This document shows, one piece after another, positions 1 through 6,812 of a DNA stretch of 64,000 nt. Within the stretch, counting starts at the first letter, position 1. Every line of letters begins with the position of its first letter. The stretch covers positions 1-64,000 of the forward strand of contig CAYHVH010000001.1 of NCBI GenBank assembly GCA_964360335.1, in the 5' to 3' direction. The position numbers and the translations under genes were made by a program. Under the pieces are notes generated by a model. The model was not told the origin of the DNA. It did no database searches and was given only the letters and a program-made list of their open reading frames with translations. This stretch comes from CAYHVH01 sp964360335 (GTDB lineage Bacteria > Patescibacteriota > Doudnabacteria > UBA920 > 2-01-FULL-46-14).

Positions 1-86
1 GAGCCGTCAAACTCTTTCTGCCGCCACTCGTAGACCTCGAAGATCTGGCCTTTGTAAACCCGCTTGGCTTTTCTCGGAAGCTTCAT
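1..86 (-). CDS. NUDIX-like protein, N-terminal fragment
   Basis: The window edge cuts this gene; only the first 28 or so codons are present, beginning MKLPRKAKRVYKGQIFEVYE. This N-terminus resembles the lead-in of ADP-ribose-pyrophosphatase-type NUDIX hydrolases (a basic start, then 'vykg..fevye'), but the Nudix box lies outside the window. Its ATG overlaps the stop of the upstream NUDIX gene (ATGA), which implies translational coupling of two NUDIX-type genes. The family call is inference from a short stretch. Confidence 0.5.
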   Translation of the reverse strand, partial: MKLPRKAKRVYKGQIFEVYEWRQKEFDG

Positions 87-589
87 AAATTTGCAGAGCG
101 CTGATACTTAATCTCTTCGACATCTGCCCCCTTTAAAACTTTTTCTACCATCTCAATTTCTTCCAAAAGCCCTTCTACCAAATCGTACTTTTTTGCTTCC
201 CCGGAGGTTGCCCAGACAAAATCTATATTATCCTCATCGAGTTTGCCCTCGCCAGACTTATAAGGACAGTACCCGCTCAAAATCACGACCGGTACCCCAT
301 CAGGACGAATGAAAGTTATATCCAGAAGGTATTTTATTTTCCCAACTTCAAGACCGGTTTCCTCCTTAATTTCCCTTCGAAGCGAATTTTCTAGCGCAAA
401 ATACCAATGGTCATGAGTAGTCTTGGGAGTATCAATATAATCATCTACGCTTAAGCCTCCTCCTGGCACGGTCCATTTCCCGGGAAAGGCTTTTTTCTCC
501 AAACTCCGTCGGAGCAGCAAATATTTATCACCCCGGTAAATAATGGCGGTTGAGGATATGCGGTGCAGTTCCTTGTTTTGGATTGCCAT
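83..589 (-). CDS. NUDIX hydrolase
   Basis: NUDIX hydrolases cleave nucleoside-diphosphate-X compounds. The Nudix box is visible but stretched: GGGL near residue 45, then an insertion (SVDDYIDTPKTTHDHWYF), then ENSLRREIKEETGLE, which carries the REuxEExGu metal-binding core. The insertion resembles the longer box of some dNTP/NTP-type NUDIX proteins. A longer frame opens at 643, but that start lies inside the upstream membrane-protein gene. The ATG at 589, six bases after that gene's stop, gives 168 residues starting MAIQNKELHR. The 3' end overlaps the next NUDIX gene. The substrate cannot be read from the sequence. Confidence 0.8.
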   Translation of the reverse strand: MAIQNKELHRISSTAIIYRGDKYLLLRRSLEKKAFPGKWTVPGGGLSVDDYIDTPKTTHDHWYFALENSLRREIKEETGLEVGKIKYLLDITFIRPDGVPVVILSGYCPYKSGEGKLDEDNIDFVWATSGEAKKYDLVEGLLEEIEMVEKVLKGADVEEIKYQRSANL

Positions 590-594
590 AGATT

Positions 595-1107
595 TTAATT
601 TTGATTTTTGATCCGGCTTTTTAGCTCCTCTTCCTCCAACCAAATCACCAGCGGCAACAAAATCAAAAGCAGGGCTAAAATACCGATTGTGTAAAATTTC
701 CCGCTTGTAAGCACGTTGCCCACCGCCACTAAAATATAACCAAAATAGGCCGGATGCGGAAGCAGTATAAAAATAAAATTACTGGGTTTAAGTACGGGAA
801 ATTCTGCCGGATGAAGGACACCCCAGAGGAAAAACCGGCGGAAACCCAAGGTCAAAAGGCTGGCCAGCATCAAAAGGACGCCCAGGCCAATCACTGCCAA
901 GGCGACATTTTGCAAAGCTGCGCCGGGGACAAAGGCAATGGGCGAGACTTGCTCAATTTTCGGGACAAGAAAAAACGCACCTGCCCAGAGCAGAAGGCAA
1001 AAGACATAAAAAGATAGCGGTTGCCTCCGCCATGCGGGAAGTAAAGCATGCAACCACAGATGGAGGACGGGGATGGGAAGGAGTAAGGCGGCAATAATGT
1101 TGCTCAT
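595..1107 (-). CDS. Isoprenylcysteine carboxyl methyltransferase (ICMT)-like membrane protein
   Basis: 170-residue integral membrane protein with about five hydrophobic segments. Near residue 117 it has the family-like stretch LLPHPAYFGYILVAVGNVL, comparable to the RHPxYxGxxL motif of ICMT/PEMT-type methyltransferases. After the last helix comes an acidic EEEELKSR, matching the conserved EExxL. The protein ends soon after, so the C-terminal part is shorter than usual. The R of RHP is missing (PHP), so activity is uncertain. It lies just upstream of the NUDIX gene (6 bp gap) and is probably co-transcribed with it. Confidence 0.55.
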   Translation of the reverse strand: MSNIIAALLLPIPVLHLWLHALLPAWRRQPLSFYVFCLLLWAGAFFLVPKIEQVSPIAFVPGAALQNVALAVIGLGVLLMLASLLTLGFRRFFLWGVLHPAEFPVLKPSNFIFILLPHPAYFGYILVAVGNVLTSGKFYTIGILALLLILLPLVIWLEEEELKSRIKNQN

Positions 1108-1212
1108 GTTAAAATCTTCTGCTAAGTTAGTAATTTTTCCGCCTAGAGCGGCTCTGCCCTGGCATGACAGGTTTTTCTCGTTAGAATCATTACCTAAACG
1201 CTACTGGGTAGA

Positions 1213-1518
1213 TTAGAATTCTTCTCTGGCTTCAAAGACTTCAAGTTTTGGTTCTGCGCCGGCTGCTCTAAATATTAGTATCCCTGCGGGAGTTTCTCCG
1301 GACTGCCTTACCTTTTGTAGAGACTCCATATCTTCCCATATGCTTATAATTCTCCAGAGGGTAGGAGTTTCTTTATTCTGGATTAAGAAGGATTGAGCTG
1401 GTCGCATCTTACTCTCCTCCCCTAACTCCTTGTAAGCTTTTTGCAAGGTCTCCCAATTTTCCTGACTGACATGAGCCTCTAATATGGTGACTATTCTATT
1501 TTTTGAACCTTCGCTCAT
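1213..1518 (-). CDS. ABM-like dimeric alpha/beta-barrel protein
   Basis: 101 residues predicted as a ferredoxin-like alpha/beta fold of the antibiotic-biosynthesis-monooxygenase superfamily. It shows an N-terminal beta strand (IVTILEAHV), a helix, the strand pattern LWRIISIWEDMESLQKVR and a C-terminal TPAGILIFRAAGAEP stretch typical of small ABM-like hypotheticals. Such proteins act as cofactor-free oxygenases or ligand-binding dimers, and the substrate is unknown. It is single, with about 60 bp to the next minus-strand gene. Confidence 0.55.
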   Translation of the reverse strand: MSEGSKNRIVTILEAHVSQENWETLQKAYKELGEESKMRPAQSFLIQNKETPTLWRIISIWEDMESLQKVRQSGETPAGILIFRAAGAEPKLEVFEAREEF

Positions 1519-1579
1519 ATTTTTCCTTATTATATATGTATTTTACTTCAAAGTTTTTCTTTGGTGGCTTTTATTTTTC

Positions 1580-2149
1580 TTAATTCTTCGCTATAAGCCT
1601 AGCACTATATCGTCTGCCTGGACCACCATCTTTTGGATTTTCTACTTCTTGTCCCAGAGATTCCTCGTATTGTAGTATTTGCCACTGGGTGTAAACATTT
1701 TTTAGCTCTCCCTTCTCAAAAAGATACGGGCGAAGTCCTGCTGGATTTTCGTTGGTGTAGACAGTAATAACATTAAGTCCATCCTTGTTAGTATATTCCT
1801 GCATGGTGGCAATAGCCGCTCTAGCTTTTTCTGCTGGCAAAAAATGCAATACCATCGTGGCGAGAATTACATCGTATTTTTCTTTCGGCACAAAATCGAC
1901 TACATCACTTTGGATAGTCGTAATGCTGATACCCAGCTTATCGGCGTTTTCTTTCAATCTCGCCAGTTTGTTTTCTTCTTTTTCAATCGCTGTCACTCTA
2001 AAACCATTGTAAGCAAGAAAAAGCGAATGTCGTCCAAAACCAGCACCTAAGTCAAGAACACTACCAGAACTTTTGTACTTCAAAATATCATAAACAATCT
2101 GTCGCGGCTTGACTATTTCTATGTTCCCAATTTTAATTTTAGCCTGCAT
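1580..2149 (-). CDS. Class I SAM-dependent methyltransferase, TehB-like
   Basis: 189 residues. Motif I is VLDLGAGFGRHSLFLA (about residue 31), followed by an acidic end of beta2 (VTAIEKEENKL), motif II-like SDVVDF and motif IV YDVILATMVLHFLP. The layout and the long 'VYTNENPAGLRPYLFEKGEL' region resemble the TehB/tellurite-resistance methyltransferase group, which methylates small acceptors. The acceptor here is unknown. It belongs to the small-gene minus-strand accessory run. Confidence 0.75.
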   Translation of the reverse strand: MQAKIKIGNIEIVKPRQIVYDILKYKSSGSVLDLGAGFGRHSLFLAYNGFRVTAIEKEENKLARLKENADKLGISITTIQSDVVDFVPKEKYDVILATMVLHFLPAEKARAAIATMQEYTNKDGLNVITVYTNENPAGLRPYLFEKGELKNVYTQWQILQYEESLGQEVENPKDGGPGRRYSARLIAKN

Positions 2150-2175
2150 ATATATAATTCTTGCGGCAAATTCTT

Positions 2176-2571
2176 TTAACCTAGATTTTCCGTCAAAAAA
2201 TTCTTTAGCTTAACCAAATCCTTTTTCTCTGGGTCGTAGTAATATGACTTGATGCCGACCGACTCTGCACTTTTTACCGCCTCGGGATTATGTTCAAAAT
2301 AAATAACCTCGTCTTTGCTCAAACCGAAATGTTGGAGCATTATCTCAAAATATCTCGGGTCGGTTTTTTCGGGATTATGTTTCAGCGTAAATACTTCGTA
2401 AGGCATTTTGTCCAAACCAAACTTTTTGAATTGTTCATCATTGGCTCCCGTCAGAATAATTTTTTTGTTCGCAAACATTTCAAGCAAATCGTACATTTCC
2501 TCGAAAATCTTGAACGTACCATCACTCTCTATTACAAATGCGTCTACAGCGTCAACAAGAATTACTTTCAT
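2176..2571 (-). CDS. HAD-superfamily protein, degenerate first motif
   Basis: 131 residues with a compact HAD-like core. N-terminal VILVDAVDAFV occupies the place of the nucleophile loop DxDxT. ILTGANDEQ matches motif II (T/S-G). The end VIYFEHNPEAVKSAESVGIKSYYYD is typical of HAD motif IV regions (usually D-H-x-P-x-x-V-x-x-A). The first loop has D-A-V-D and motif IV has E in place of D, so catalysis is doubtful. There is no cap domain. Confidence 0.6.
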   Translation of the reverse strand: MKVILVDAVDAFVIESDGTFKIFEEMYDLLEMFANKKIILTGANDEQFKKFGLDKMPYEVFTLKHNPEKTDPRYFEIMLQHFGLSKDEVIYFEHNPEAVKSAESVGIKSYYYDPEKKDLVKLKNFLTENLG

Positions 2572-2706
2572 ATTTATAATTTTGGTATTCAGGACTCCTT
2601 AGCTCCAAAGCGGAATATTTTAAAAATAGCTGGAACGGAATTGCGCCTGAGCTCGATGGGTGAAGTTCTCTAGGACTTTTTATATTCACATTATCTGTTA
2701 AGCAGT

Positions 2707-3279
2707 TTATTTAAGAATAATCTTGTCAGATTTAGAGATAAAATCTGTCTCTAACAGGAAATCGGTCTCGCATGGAAGTTTAGTATCCTTTAAGTAATGC
2801 CTGAGTACATTGGTTTCAATCGACAGGTCCTCGCCCGGCTTTATAGATGGTCTATTGTCACTTAATAACGAGATAGTTGTATTTTGATTTAAGTCTAGAC
2901 AACTTCCGGAAGCAACGATATCAAAGATCTTAATCGGCTTGAAAGACCTGTTTGTAATTTCGATAATTAAAAAGGGATCACTTTGGAAGGTTCCGAAATT
3001 CAACCAAAAAATATTGTCAACACGTTCTCTTGGGAGCGCATGTGGAAAAATCTTAAAAAATATATCAATTCTCGTCTGATAATCTATTAGCTTTTTTGTT
3101 TCCTCTAAGCTCTGGACCTGATAATCTACTTGTCTCTTTGTTTCCTCTAAGCTCTGGACCTGATAATCTACTTGTCTCTTTGTTTCTTTGAAACTCTGAA
3201 CTGCTGCCCAAGACGAAATAATCGTGGTGACTGCCATTACAATAGAAGTAATAGGGAGAATGATATTAAAGTATTTCAT
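2707..3279 (-). CDS. Membrane-anchored coiled-coil protein of unknown function
   Basis: 190 residues. There is one N-terminal hydrophobic helix (residues 4-26), then a heptad-like region made of near-identical 14-residue units (VQSLEETKRQVDYQ), two complete and one diverged. A beta-rich C-terminal half follows, containing LIIEITNRSFKPIKIFDIVASG, which resembles a small Ig-like or membrane-proximal sensor domain. No family was recognised. It may be a tethered scaffold facing the extracytoplasmic side, but that is inference. Confidence 0.6.
   Translation of the reverse strand: MKYFNIILPITSIVMAVTTIISSWAAVQSFKETKRQVDYQVQSLEETKRQVDYQVQSLEETKKLIDYQTRIDIFFKIFPHALPRERVDNIFWLNFGTFQSDPFLIIEITNRSFKPIKIFDIVASGSCLDLNQNTTISLLSDNRPSIKPGEDLSIETNVLRHYLKDTKLPCETDFLLETDFISKSDKIILK
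3098..3187 (-). repeat. 42-bp in-frame tandem repeat
   Basis: Two adjacent, almost identical 42-bp copies (core CTCTAAGCTCTGGACCTGAT) plus a degenerate third encode the 14-residue coiled-coil unit of the 2707-3279 protein. As a multiple of 3, copy number can change without a frameshift. Confidence 0.8.
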
Positions 3280-3399
3280 TAACCTTTTCTTTTCCCAACT
3301 GGCGGGACAATCGGGCTAAGTACCACCGGAAGTGAGGTCCCACAAGAACTTTTTTGGGATTGTTTTTGGAGTCGAAGTGAGACACATGGGTCGAGGGTA

Positions 3400-3930
3400 T
3401 TAAAGTTTTTGAATAATGTTTTCAGCTACCACATCTACTTTTTGATCTGCATTTATAATCACGGCATCCTTCTCTTTCATGTGATTTTCCCACCAGTCTT
3501 TCCAACTAAGCACCCACTCTTGCACTTCAGGTGTGTTGCCAAAATCTTTTGACTTGCGAGTAGACAGCCGTTTCCGCGTCATCTCCGGGCTGGCTATCAG
3601 TAAAAACACTCTGTCAAAAAGCGGAAGCAAATCGTCTATATTGGCGGCTGTTCCACAATAAAAACAAGGGCCTTTTGAACATTCATTCAATAGGACTCTG
3701 AGTTTCTCTTTGTCGCAAATCCAATCAGACTGTTTAACTGACTTAAGATCATCATTGTCATGATCTTCTGCGATCTTACCCGTTCTTTTATTAACCATTG
3801 CAAACAGTCCGTCTATATCTTCGATGTCGTATGTTTGATATCCGCGATTTTTAAGTTCGCTACAAATTACTGATTTTCCAGAACCGGCTATTCCGGTTAT
3901 AAGAACAGATTTTATTACTTTTTGAGGCAT
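3400..3930 (-). CDS. P-loop NTPase / small-molecule kinase-like protein
   Basis: About 176 residues from the ATG at 3930 (an upstream start at 4002 would add an atypical 24-residue extension). The Walker A motif is GIAGSGKSVIC. Then come a shikimate/adenylate-kinase-like 'GYQTYDIEDIDGLF', a CGTAANIDDLLPLFDRVFLL region equivalent to Walker B/core beta, and a lid-like RKRLSTRKSKDFG. Architecture resembles AAA_33/nucleoside-kinase-type hypotheticals. The substrate is unknown. Confidence 0.65.
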   Translation of the reverse strand: MPQKVIKSVLITGIAGSGKSVICSELKNRGYQTYDIEDIDGLFAMVNKRTGKIAEDHDNDDLKSVKQSDWICDKEKLRVLLNECSKGPCFYCGTAANIDDLLPLFDRVFLLIASPEMTRKRLSTRKSKDFGNTPEVQEWVLSWKDWWENHMKEKDAVIINADQKVDVVAENIIQKL

Positions 3931-4051
3931 GTGAGTTGTGCGATACTTTATTTTTATGGCAGTGTACTCGGGTCTGGTACCAAAAATTATGAGGTCTTTC
4001 AAGGGATTTCTAGTACTTTTTGTTCAAACCATTTTTAGGCACTTGGGTCGC

Positions 4052-4448
4052 TTATCGATTTGTCGGCTGACGAAGATACGCGAGTAGACCCGTAAAGCCT
4101 ATTAACAGCACCGTTTCAACAATTGTTTGGAATTTTTTATCGGGAGCGCCCAGCGCAACAAAATCAATTTTGTAGATAATCCAAATACTGAAGAGGATCG
4201 CGACAATCCCAGAAGCAATAATAAATTTTACTATATTGTCGTGCTTTTGAGGGTTTTTTGAGGCCGCAAAGAGGAAAAAAAGAGAGAACAATGCCGACCA
4301 AGGCAAGAACCGTATCATGATAAGGAGAGTAGAGACCGCTATCGTAAAAGGGGAAAACGGTCAAGCCAAAAAAATGAACAATTGCACCGATAACGTAATA
4401 TAATCCTCCAATAAACAGAGCGGCTTTTAGAATTATAAGTTTATTCAT
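4052..4448 (-). pseudogene. Small four-helix membrane protein, interrupted by a frameshift
   Basis: Two overlapping frames (4164-4448, MNKLIILKAALF...; 4052-4318, ...LFAASKNPQKHDN) each hold half of one protein. They join cleanly if one base is removed from the 7-base A run at 4275-4281 (T7 on the coding strand), giving about 131 residues with four hydrophobic segments and an intact stop. The cause may be a sequencing or assembly error, a recent pseudogene, homopolymer phase variation, or frameshifting at T7. No family was recognised. Confidence 0.6.
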
Positions 4449-4483
4449 GAAGCACTCGGGTCGCTCGATAACAAAATGTCATG

Positions 4484-4609
4484 GCGGAGAGGGTGGGATT
4501 CCCCGCCTGCCAGCGCCTAACGGCGCAGCCGATGGCGGGCAGGGAACCCACGAGGCCCTTATGCGGGGCCGCGGTTTTTCTCGACCCCGTACCAAAGCAT
4601 TCTCTAAAT
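4484..4609 (-). pseudogene. Degenerate tRNA-Ser remnant with a palindrome in its T loop
   Basis: On the minus strand, a variable-arm-like GGCCCCGCATAAGGGCC is followed by TCGTGGGTTC, then about 44 nt of hairpin-forming GC-rich sequence (4501-4544), then GAATCCCACC and CTCTCCGCCA. The T-arm halves are exactly those of the adjacent intact tRNA-Ser (GTGGGTTC / GAATCCCAC), with the extra hairpin inserted in the loop, and a CCA end is encoded. The 5' acceptor strand and D arm are missing, so it is a fragment and not a functional tRNA. Confidence 0.5.
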
Positions 4610-4695
4610 CGGAAGGGGTGGGATTCGAACCCACGAGCCCTCAAAGAGGGCGCGGTTTTCGAGACCGCTCCGTTAGACCACTCCGGCACCCTTCC
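4610..4695 (-). tRNA. tRNA-Ser(CGA)
   Basis: Class II tRNA. The acceptor GGAAGGG pairs with CCCTTCC and the discriminator is G. The anticodon loop CTCGAAA gives anticodon CGA. A long variable arm (CCCTCTTTGAGGG) and T arm GTGGG-TTCGAAT-CCCAC follow. CCA is not encoded. Confidence 0.93.
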
Positions 4696-4699
4696 ATGT

Positions 4700-4745
4700 T
4701 TCCCCCTCACCCTCACCCTCTCCCGCGGCGGGGAGAGGAAAGAAG
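4700..4745. repeat. Palindromic element at the end of rnhB
   Basis: CCCTCTCCCGCGGCGGGGAG is a palindromic GC-rich element related to family A elsewhere in the window. The last residues of rnhB (SSLLSSPRRGRG) are encoded by it, and it supplies the stop. Confidence 0.55.
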
Positions 4746-5414
4746 CGAGGAGAACCGCTCGTTCATTATATCCCGAACCGTGGAAAAACTCATCCGGTGA
4801 ATTTCGCACGGGCCATGCCGCCGCAGTTGATTTCGATGAAACGCGGTATCATATCCCTTGTGTTGCGCGAACCCAAATTCCGGAAAAGCCGCAGAATATT
4901 TTTTCATCAAATCGTCGCGGTAAACTTTCGCCAAGATCGAGGCGGCCGCTATGGAGAGCACTTGAGCATCGCCGTCAATTATCGCCTGTTGGGGAATCTC
5001 CAAATCCGGGATGGTAAATTGGCCGTCAATCAAAACCAAATGGGGGGCGACTTGCAAATTGTCCACGGCCCGCCGCATCGCCAAAAACGTGGCGTGGTGA
5101 ATGTTGAGCTCGTCAATTTCCTGATGAGACGCCGCCCCAATTCCAAAATCATAAGCATTGTTCTTGATGAATTGAACCAGCGCTGTCCGCTGCCGAGAAG
5201 TTAAGGTTTTGGAGTCTCTTACGCCCACCCACCATTTGGTTTTACTGCGATACCGGCCGACTTTCTCGGGTTTCAAAATCACCACGGCCGAGACCACCGG
5301 CCCGGCTAGAGGGGCCCTCCCCACCTCGTCAATCCCGGCAATCAGTCGAAATTCTTTGAGGAGTCTGGTTTCGGTAGTATAGGTTGGAGTCAGCATAAAT
5401 TTGTGAGAGGTCAA
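4713..5414 (-). CDS. rnhB: Ribonuclease HII
   Basis: RNase HII cleaves RNA in RNA/DNA hybrids and single ribonucleotides in DNA. The frame gives 233 residues. The N-terminal catalytic GIDEVGRAPLAGPVVSAVV carries the D-E-x-G-R-G-like box (with A for the usual G after R), LIDG supplies a further acidic residue, and SIAAASILAKVYRD is the classic RNase HII block. The ATG at 5414 or the one six codons later are both possible. The C-terminal SSLLSSPRRGRG is not family sequence and comes from a palindromic element at 4700-4745. A terminator separates it from the upstream tRNA-Gly. Confidence 0.93.
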   Translation of the reverse strand: MTSHKFMLTPTYTTETRLLKEFRLIAGIDEVGRAPLAGPVVSAVVILKPEKVGRYRSKTKWWVGVRDSKTLTSRQRTALVQFIKNNAYDFGIGAASHQEIDELNIHHATFLAMRRAVDNLQVAPHLVLIDGQFTIPDLEIPQQAIIDGDAQVLSIAAASILAKVYRDDLMKKYSAAFPEFGFAQHKGYDTAFHRNQLRRHGPCEIHRMSFSTVRDIMNERFSSLLSSPRRGRG

Positions 5415-5475
5415 AACTCACTGACTACACTGATTGTACCGCAAAAAACCTGCTTAGAAAAATTTTAAATCATTA

Positions 5476-5500
5476 CAAAAAGCAGCACTCTCTGCTGCCT
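5476..5500 (-). terminator. Rho-independent terminator after the tRNA cluster
   Basis: The minus-strand stem GCAGCA/TGCTGC with a 5-nt loop is followed by TTTTT, just downstream of the encoded CCA of tRNA-Gly and upstream of rnhB. The reverse complement also ends in a T run, so it may act in both directions. Confidence 0.75.
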
Positions 5501-5507
5501 TTTTGTG

Positions 5508-5582
5508 TGGAGCGGGTGAGCGGAGTCGAACCGCCGTCTCAACCTTGGCAAGGTTGCATAATAGCCGTTATACGACACCCGC
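5508..5582 (-). tRNA. tRNA-Gly(GCC)
   Basis: Acceptor GCGGGTG/CACCCGC, discriminator T and an encoded CCA. The anticodon arm AACCT..TTGCCAA..GGTTG gives GCC. T arm GGCGG-TTCGACT-CCGCT (one wobble). Confidence 0.93.
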
Positions 5583-5588
5583 TTGGTG

Positions 5589-5660
5589 TGCCGCGGGTCA
5601 GAATCGAACTGACTACGCCTGCCTCTTCAGGGCAGCGCTCTACCAATGAGCTACCGCGGC
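5589..5660 (-). tRNA. tRNA-Phe(GAA)
   Basis: Acceptor GCCGCGG/CCGCGGC, discriminator A, D arm GCTC/GAGC, anticodon arm CTGCC-CTGAAGA-GGCAG (GAA) and T arm GTCAG-TTCGATT-CTGAC. CCA is not encoded. Confidence 0.93.
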
Positions 5661-5699
5661 CTGCTTGAAATTTTATCAATACAGAAAGAAACTTTCAAT

Positions 5700-5745
5700 T
5701 GGTCGGGGCACTGGGAATTGAACCGGAGTCTTCACGTTCACCCCG
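5700..5745 (-). pseudogene. 46-nt tRNA minihelix remnant (Pro-like acceptor)
   Basis: CGGGGTG pairs over 7 bp with TGCCCCG, followed by discriminator A and an encoded CCA. A T-loop-like GGTTCAATTCC lies between, but the D and anticodon arms are absent. Starting with C and having a G-rich acceptor is typical of tRNA-Pro. It is probably a deletion remnant sitting in the trailer of the intact tRNA-Pro. Confidence 0.5.
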
Positions 5746-5756
5746 TTAGAAATCTT

Positions 5757-5827
5757 TCGGGCTGCTGGGAGTCGAACCCAGTCTACACGCACCCGAAGCG
5801 TGCGTACTGCCGTCATACTCCAGCCCG
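5757..5827 (-). tRNA. tRNA-Pro(CGG)
   Basis: Acceptor CGGGCTG/CAGCCCG, discriminator A, anticodon arm CACGC-TTCGGGT-GCGTG (CGG) and T arm CTGGG-TTCGACT-CCCAG. The gene is enclosed by a perfect 13-bp inverted repeat (CCCCGTTAGAAAT at 5741-5753 and its complement at 5834-5846). Confidence 0.9.
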
Positions 5828-5837
5828 GCGTTCATTT

Positions 5838-5905
5838 CTAACGGGGCAAGACTTGAACTTGCAATCTCTTCCTTAGGACGGAATTGCTCTATCTTTACCC
5901 AATCA
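5838..5905 (-). pseudogene. tRNA-Arg(CCT)-like fragment
   Basis: The minus strand carries GAGCAATTCCGTCCTAAGGA with an anticodon-arm match to the neighbouring tRNA-Arg(CCT), then a good T arm GCAAG-TTCAAGT-CTTGC and an acceptor-like CCCCGTTAG. The 5' acceptor strand and D stem are not present. The acceptor-like 3' end pairs with sequence beyond tRNA-Pro and not with its own 5' end. Probably a non-functional duplicate. Confidence 0.5.
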
Positions 5906-5908
5906 CCT

Positions 5909-5980
5909 TCTCCCCGGAGGGAATTGAACCCCCATCTTATCCTTAGGACGGATCTGCTCTGTCCGTTGAGCTACGGGGAG
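5909..5980 (-). tRNA. tRNA-Arg(CCT)
   Basis: Acceptor CTCCCCG/CGGGGAG, discriminator A, D arm GCTC/GAGC, anticodon loop GTCCTAA (CCT) and T loop TTCAATT. It is flanked by an imperfect inverted repeat (leader CCCCATCACCT, trailer AGGTGATTGGG). Confidence 0.92.
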
Positions 5981-6051
5981 GCGAAGAAGGTGATGGGGCA
6001 GGTTGTCAGCCCAAGGTTGATCCGCCTTTGGCGGAAGCTACCGGGGCAATG

Positions 6052-6124
<73 letters not shown>

Positions 6125-6198
6125 TCGTTTTTATGAATGGGGCTGTTTTATTTTATCGAAATTTGGTTTCTTAAGCAATCACAAACTCCGGCCAAAAT

Positions 6199-6705
6199 TT
6201 ATTGTTTCTTTACCAAGTCCTTCCACTCCCCCTCCCGCAATTCTTTCTCCCCCGCAATCAGTTTAACAATATCCGCCCGGCTGATAATGCCCACTAACTT
6301 ATCATTCTCTACAACCGGAATCGGATTGCCCTTGCGGTGCAAAAACAGTTCTGCCGCCTGTTGCACAGTCGCTTCTGGCGAAATACTGACCACGTCCTTG
6401 CTCATGAGTTCGGAAACCTTAGTAGCGGTGAGTTCGGCCAACTGCTTTTCTATCTCGTCGCCGTCTACCGGATTATCGAGATAAATGAGGCTGCCCAAAA
6501 ACCCCAGAAATGTCGGAATATGAAGCGGCCCTTCCAGTTTCACCAGGTCCTGCTCGGTGATAATCCCAACCACTTCGTCGCGTTCGTCCAAAACCGGCAA
6601 GCCGGTGAGACCGTTGAGATACATCAGGCGGGCGGCTTCTTTGATTGGCATCTCCGGCCGGCAGACGATGACTTCTCGGGTCATGATGTCTTTGACTTTG
6701 AGCAT
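6199..6705 (-). CDS. CBS-domain pair protein
   Basis: 168 residues, essentially two CBS motifs: residues 7-60 (DIMTREVIVCRPEMPIKEAA...GIITEQDLVK) and about 97-152 (ELMSKDVVSISPEATVQQAA...GIISRADIVKLI). Paired CBS motifs form a Bateman module that binds adenine nucleotides and usually regulates partner enzymes or channels. No effector domain is fused here, so it is a stand-alone sensor. It stands alone between the tRNA cluster and the DHH gene. Confidence 0.88.
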   Translation of the reverse strand: MLKVKDIMTREVIVCRPEMPIKEAARLMYLNGLTGLPVLDERDEVVGIITEQDLVKLEGPLHIPTFLGFLGSLIYLDNPVDGDEIEKQLAELTATKVSELMSKDVVSISPEATVQQAAELFLHRKGNPIPVVENDKLVGIISRADIVKLIAGEKELREGEWKDLVKKQ

Positions 6706-6714
6706 ACGCTTACG

Positions 6715-6812
6715 CTAACCGATGCTAATATACGAATTGTACTAATGTTACCAATAAATACCAATTAGTATCCATTCGTATCATTCGCACACATTAGTAT
6801 ATTGGCATTGCA
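6715..6812. repeat. AT-rich intergenic block with repeated ATTAGTAT/CATTCGTATCATT units
   Basis: The spacer holds several variants of a short motif (TACTAATG, AATTAGTATCCATTCGTATC, ATTAGTATATTGG) on both strands. No ORF is present. It looks like a small interspersed repeat. Confidence 0.4.

Noticed and set aside
754..1017. Plus-strand ORF opposite the ICMT-like gene
   Set aside because: Composition is that of an antisense shadow (Lys/Gln/Asp-rich, no fold) over a clear membrane-protein gene.
4441..4809. ORFs across the tRNA-Ser region
   Set aside because: They translate tRNA and repeat sequence (for example GRVPEWSNGAVSKTAPSLR), a well-known spurious tRNA-derived peptide.
5751..5838. Circularly permuted tRNA spanning tRNA-Pro
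   Set aside because: The acceptor strands pair (CCCCGTTAG with CTAACGGGG), but the downstream half has no D arm, so a mature tRNA cannot be built.
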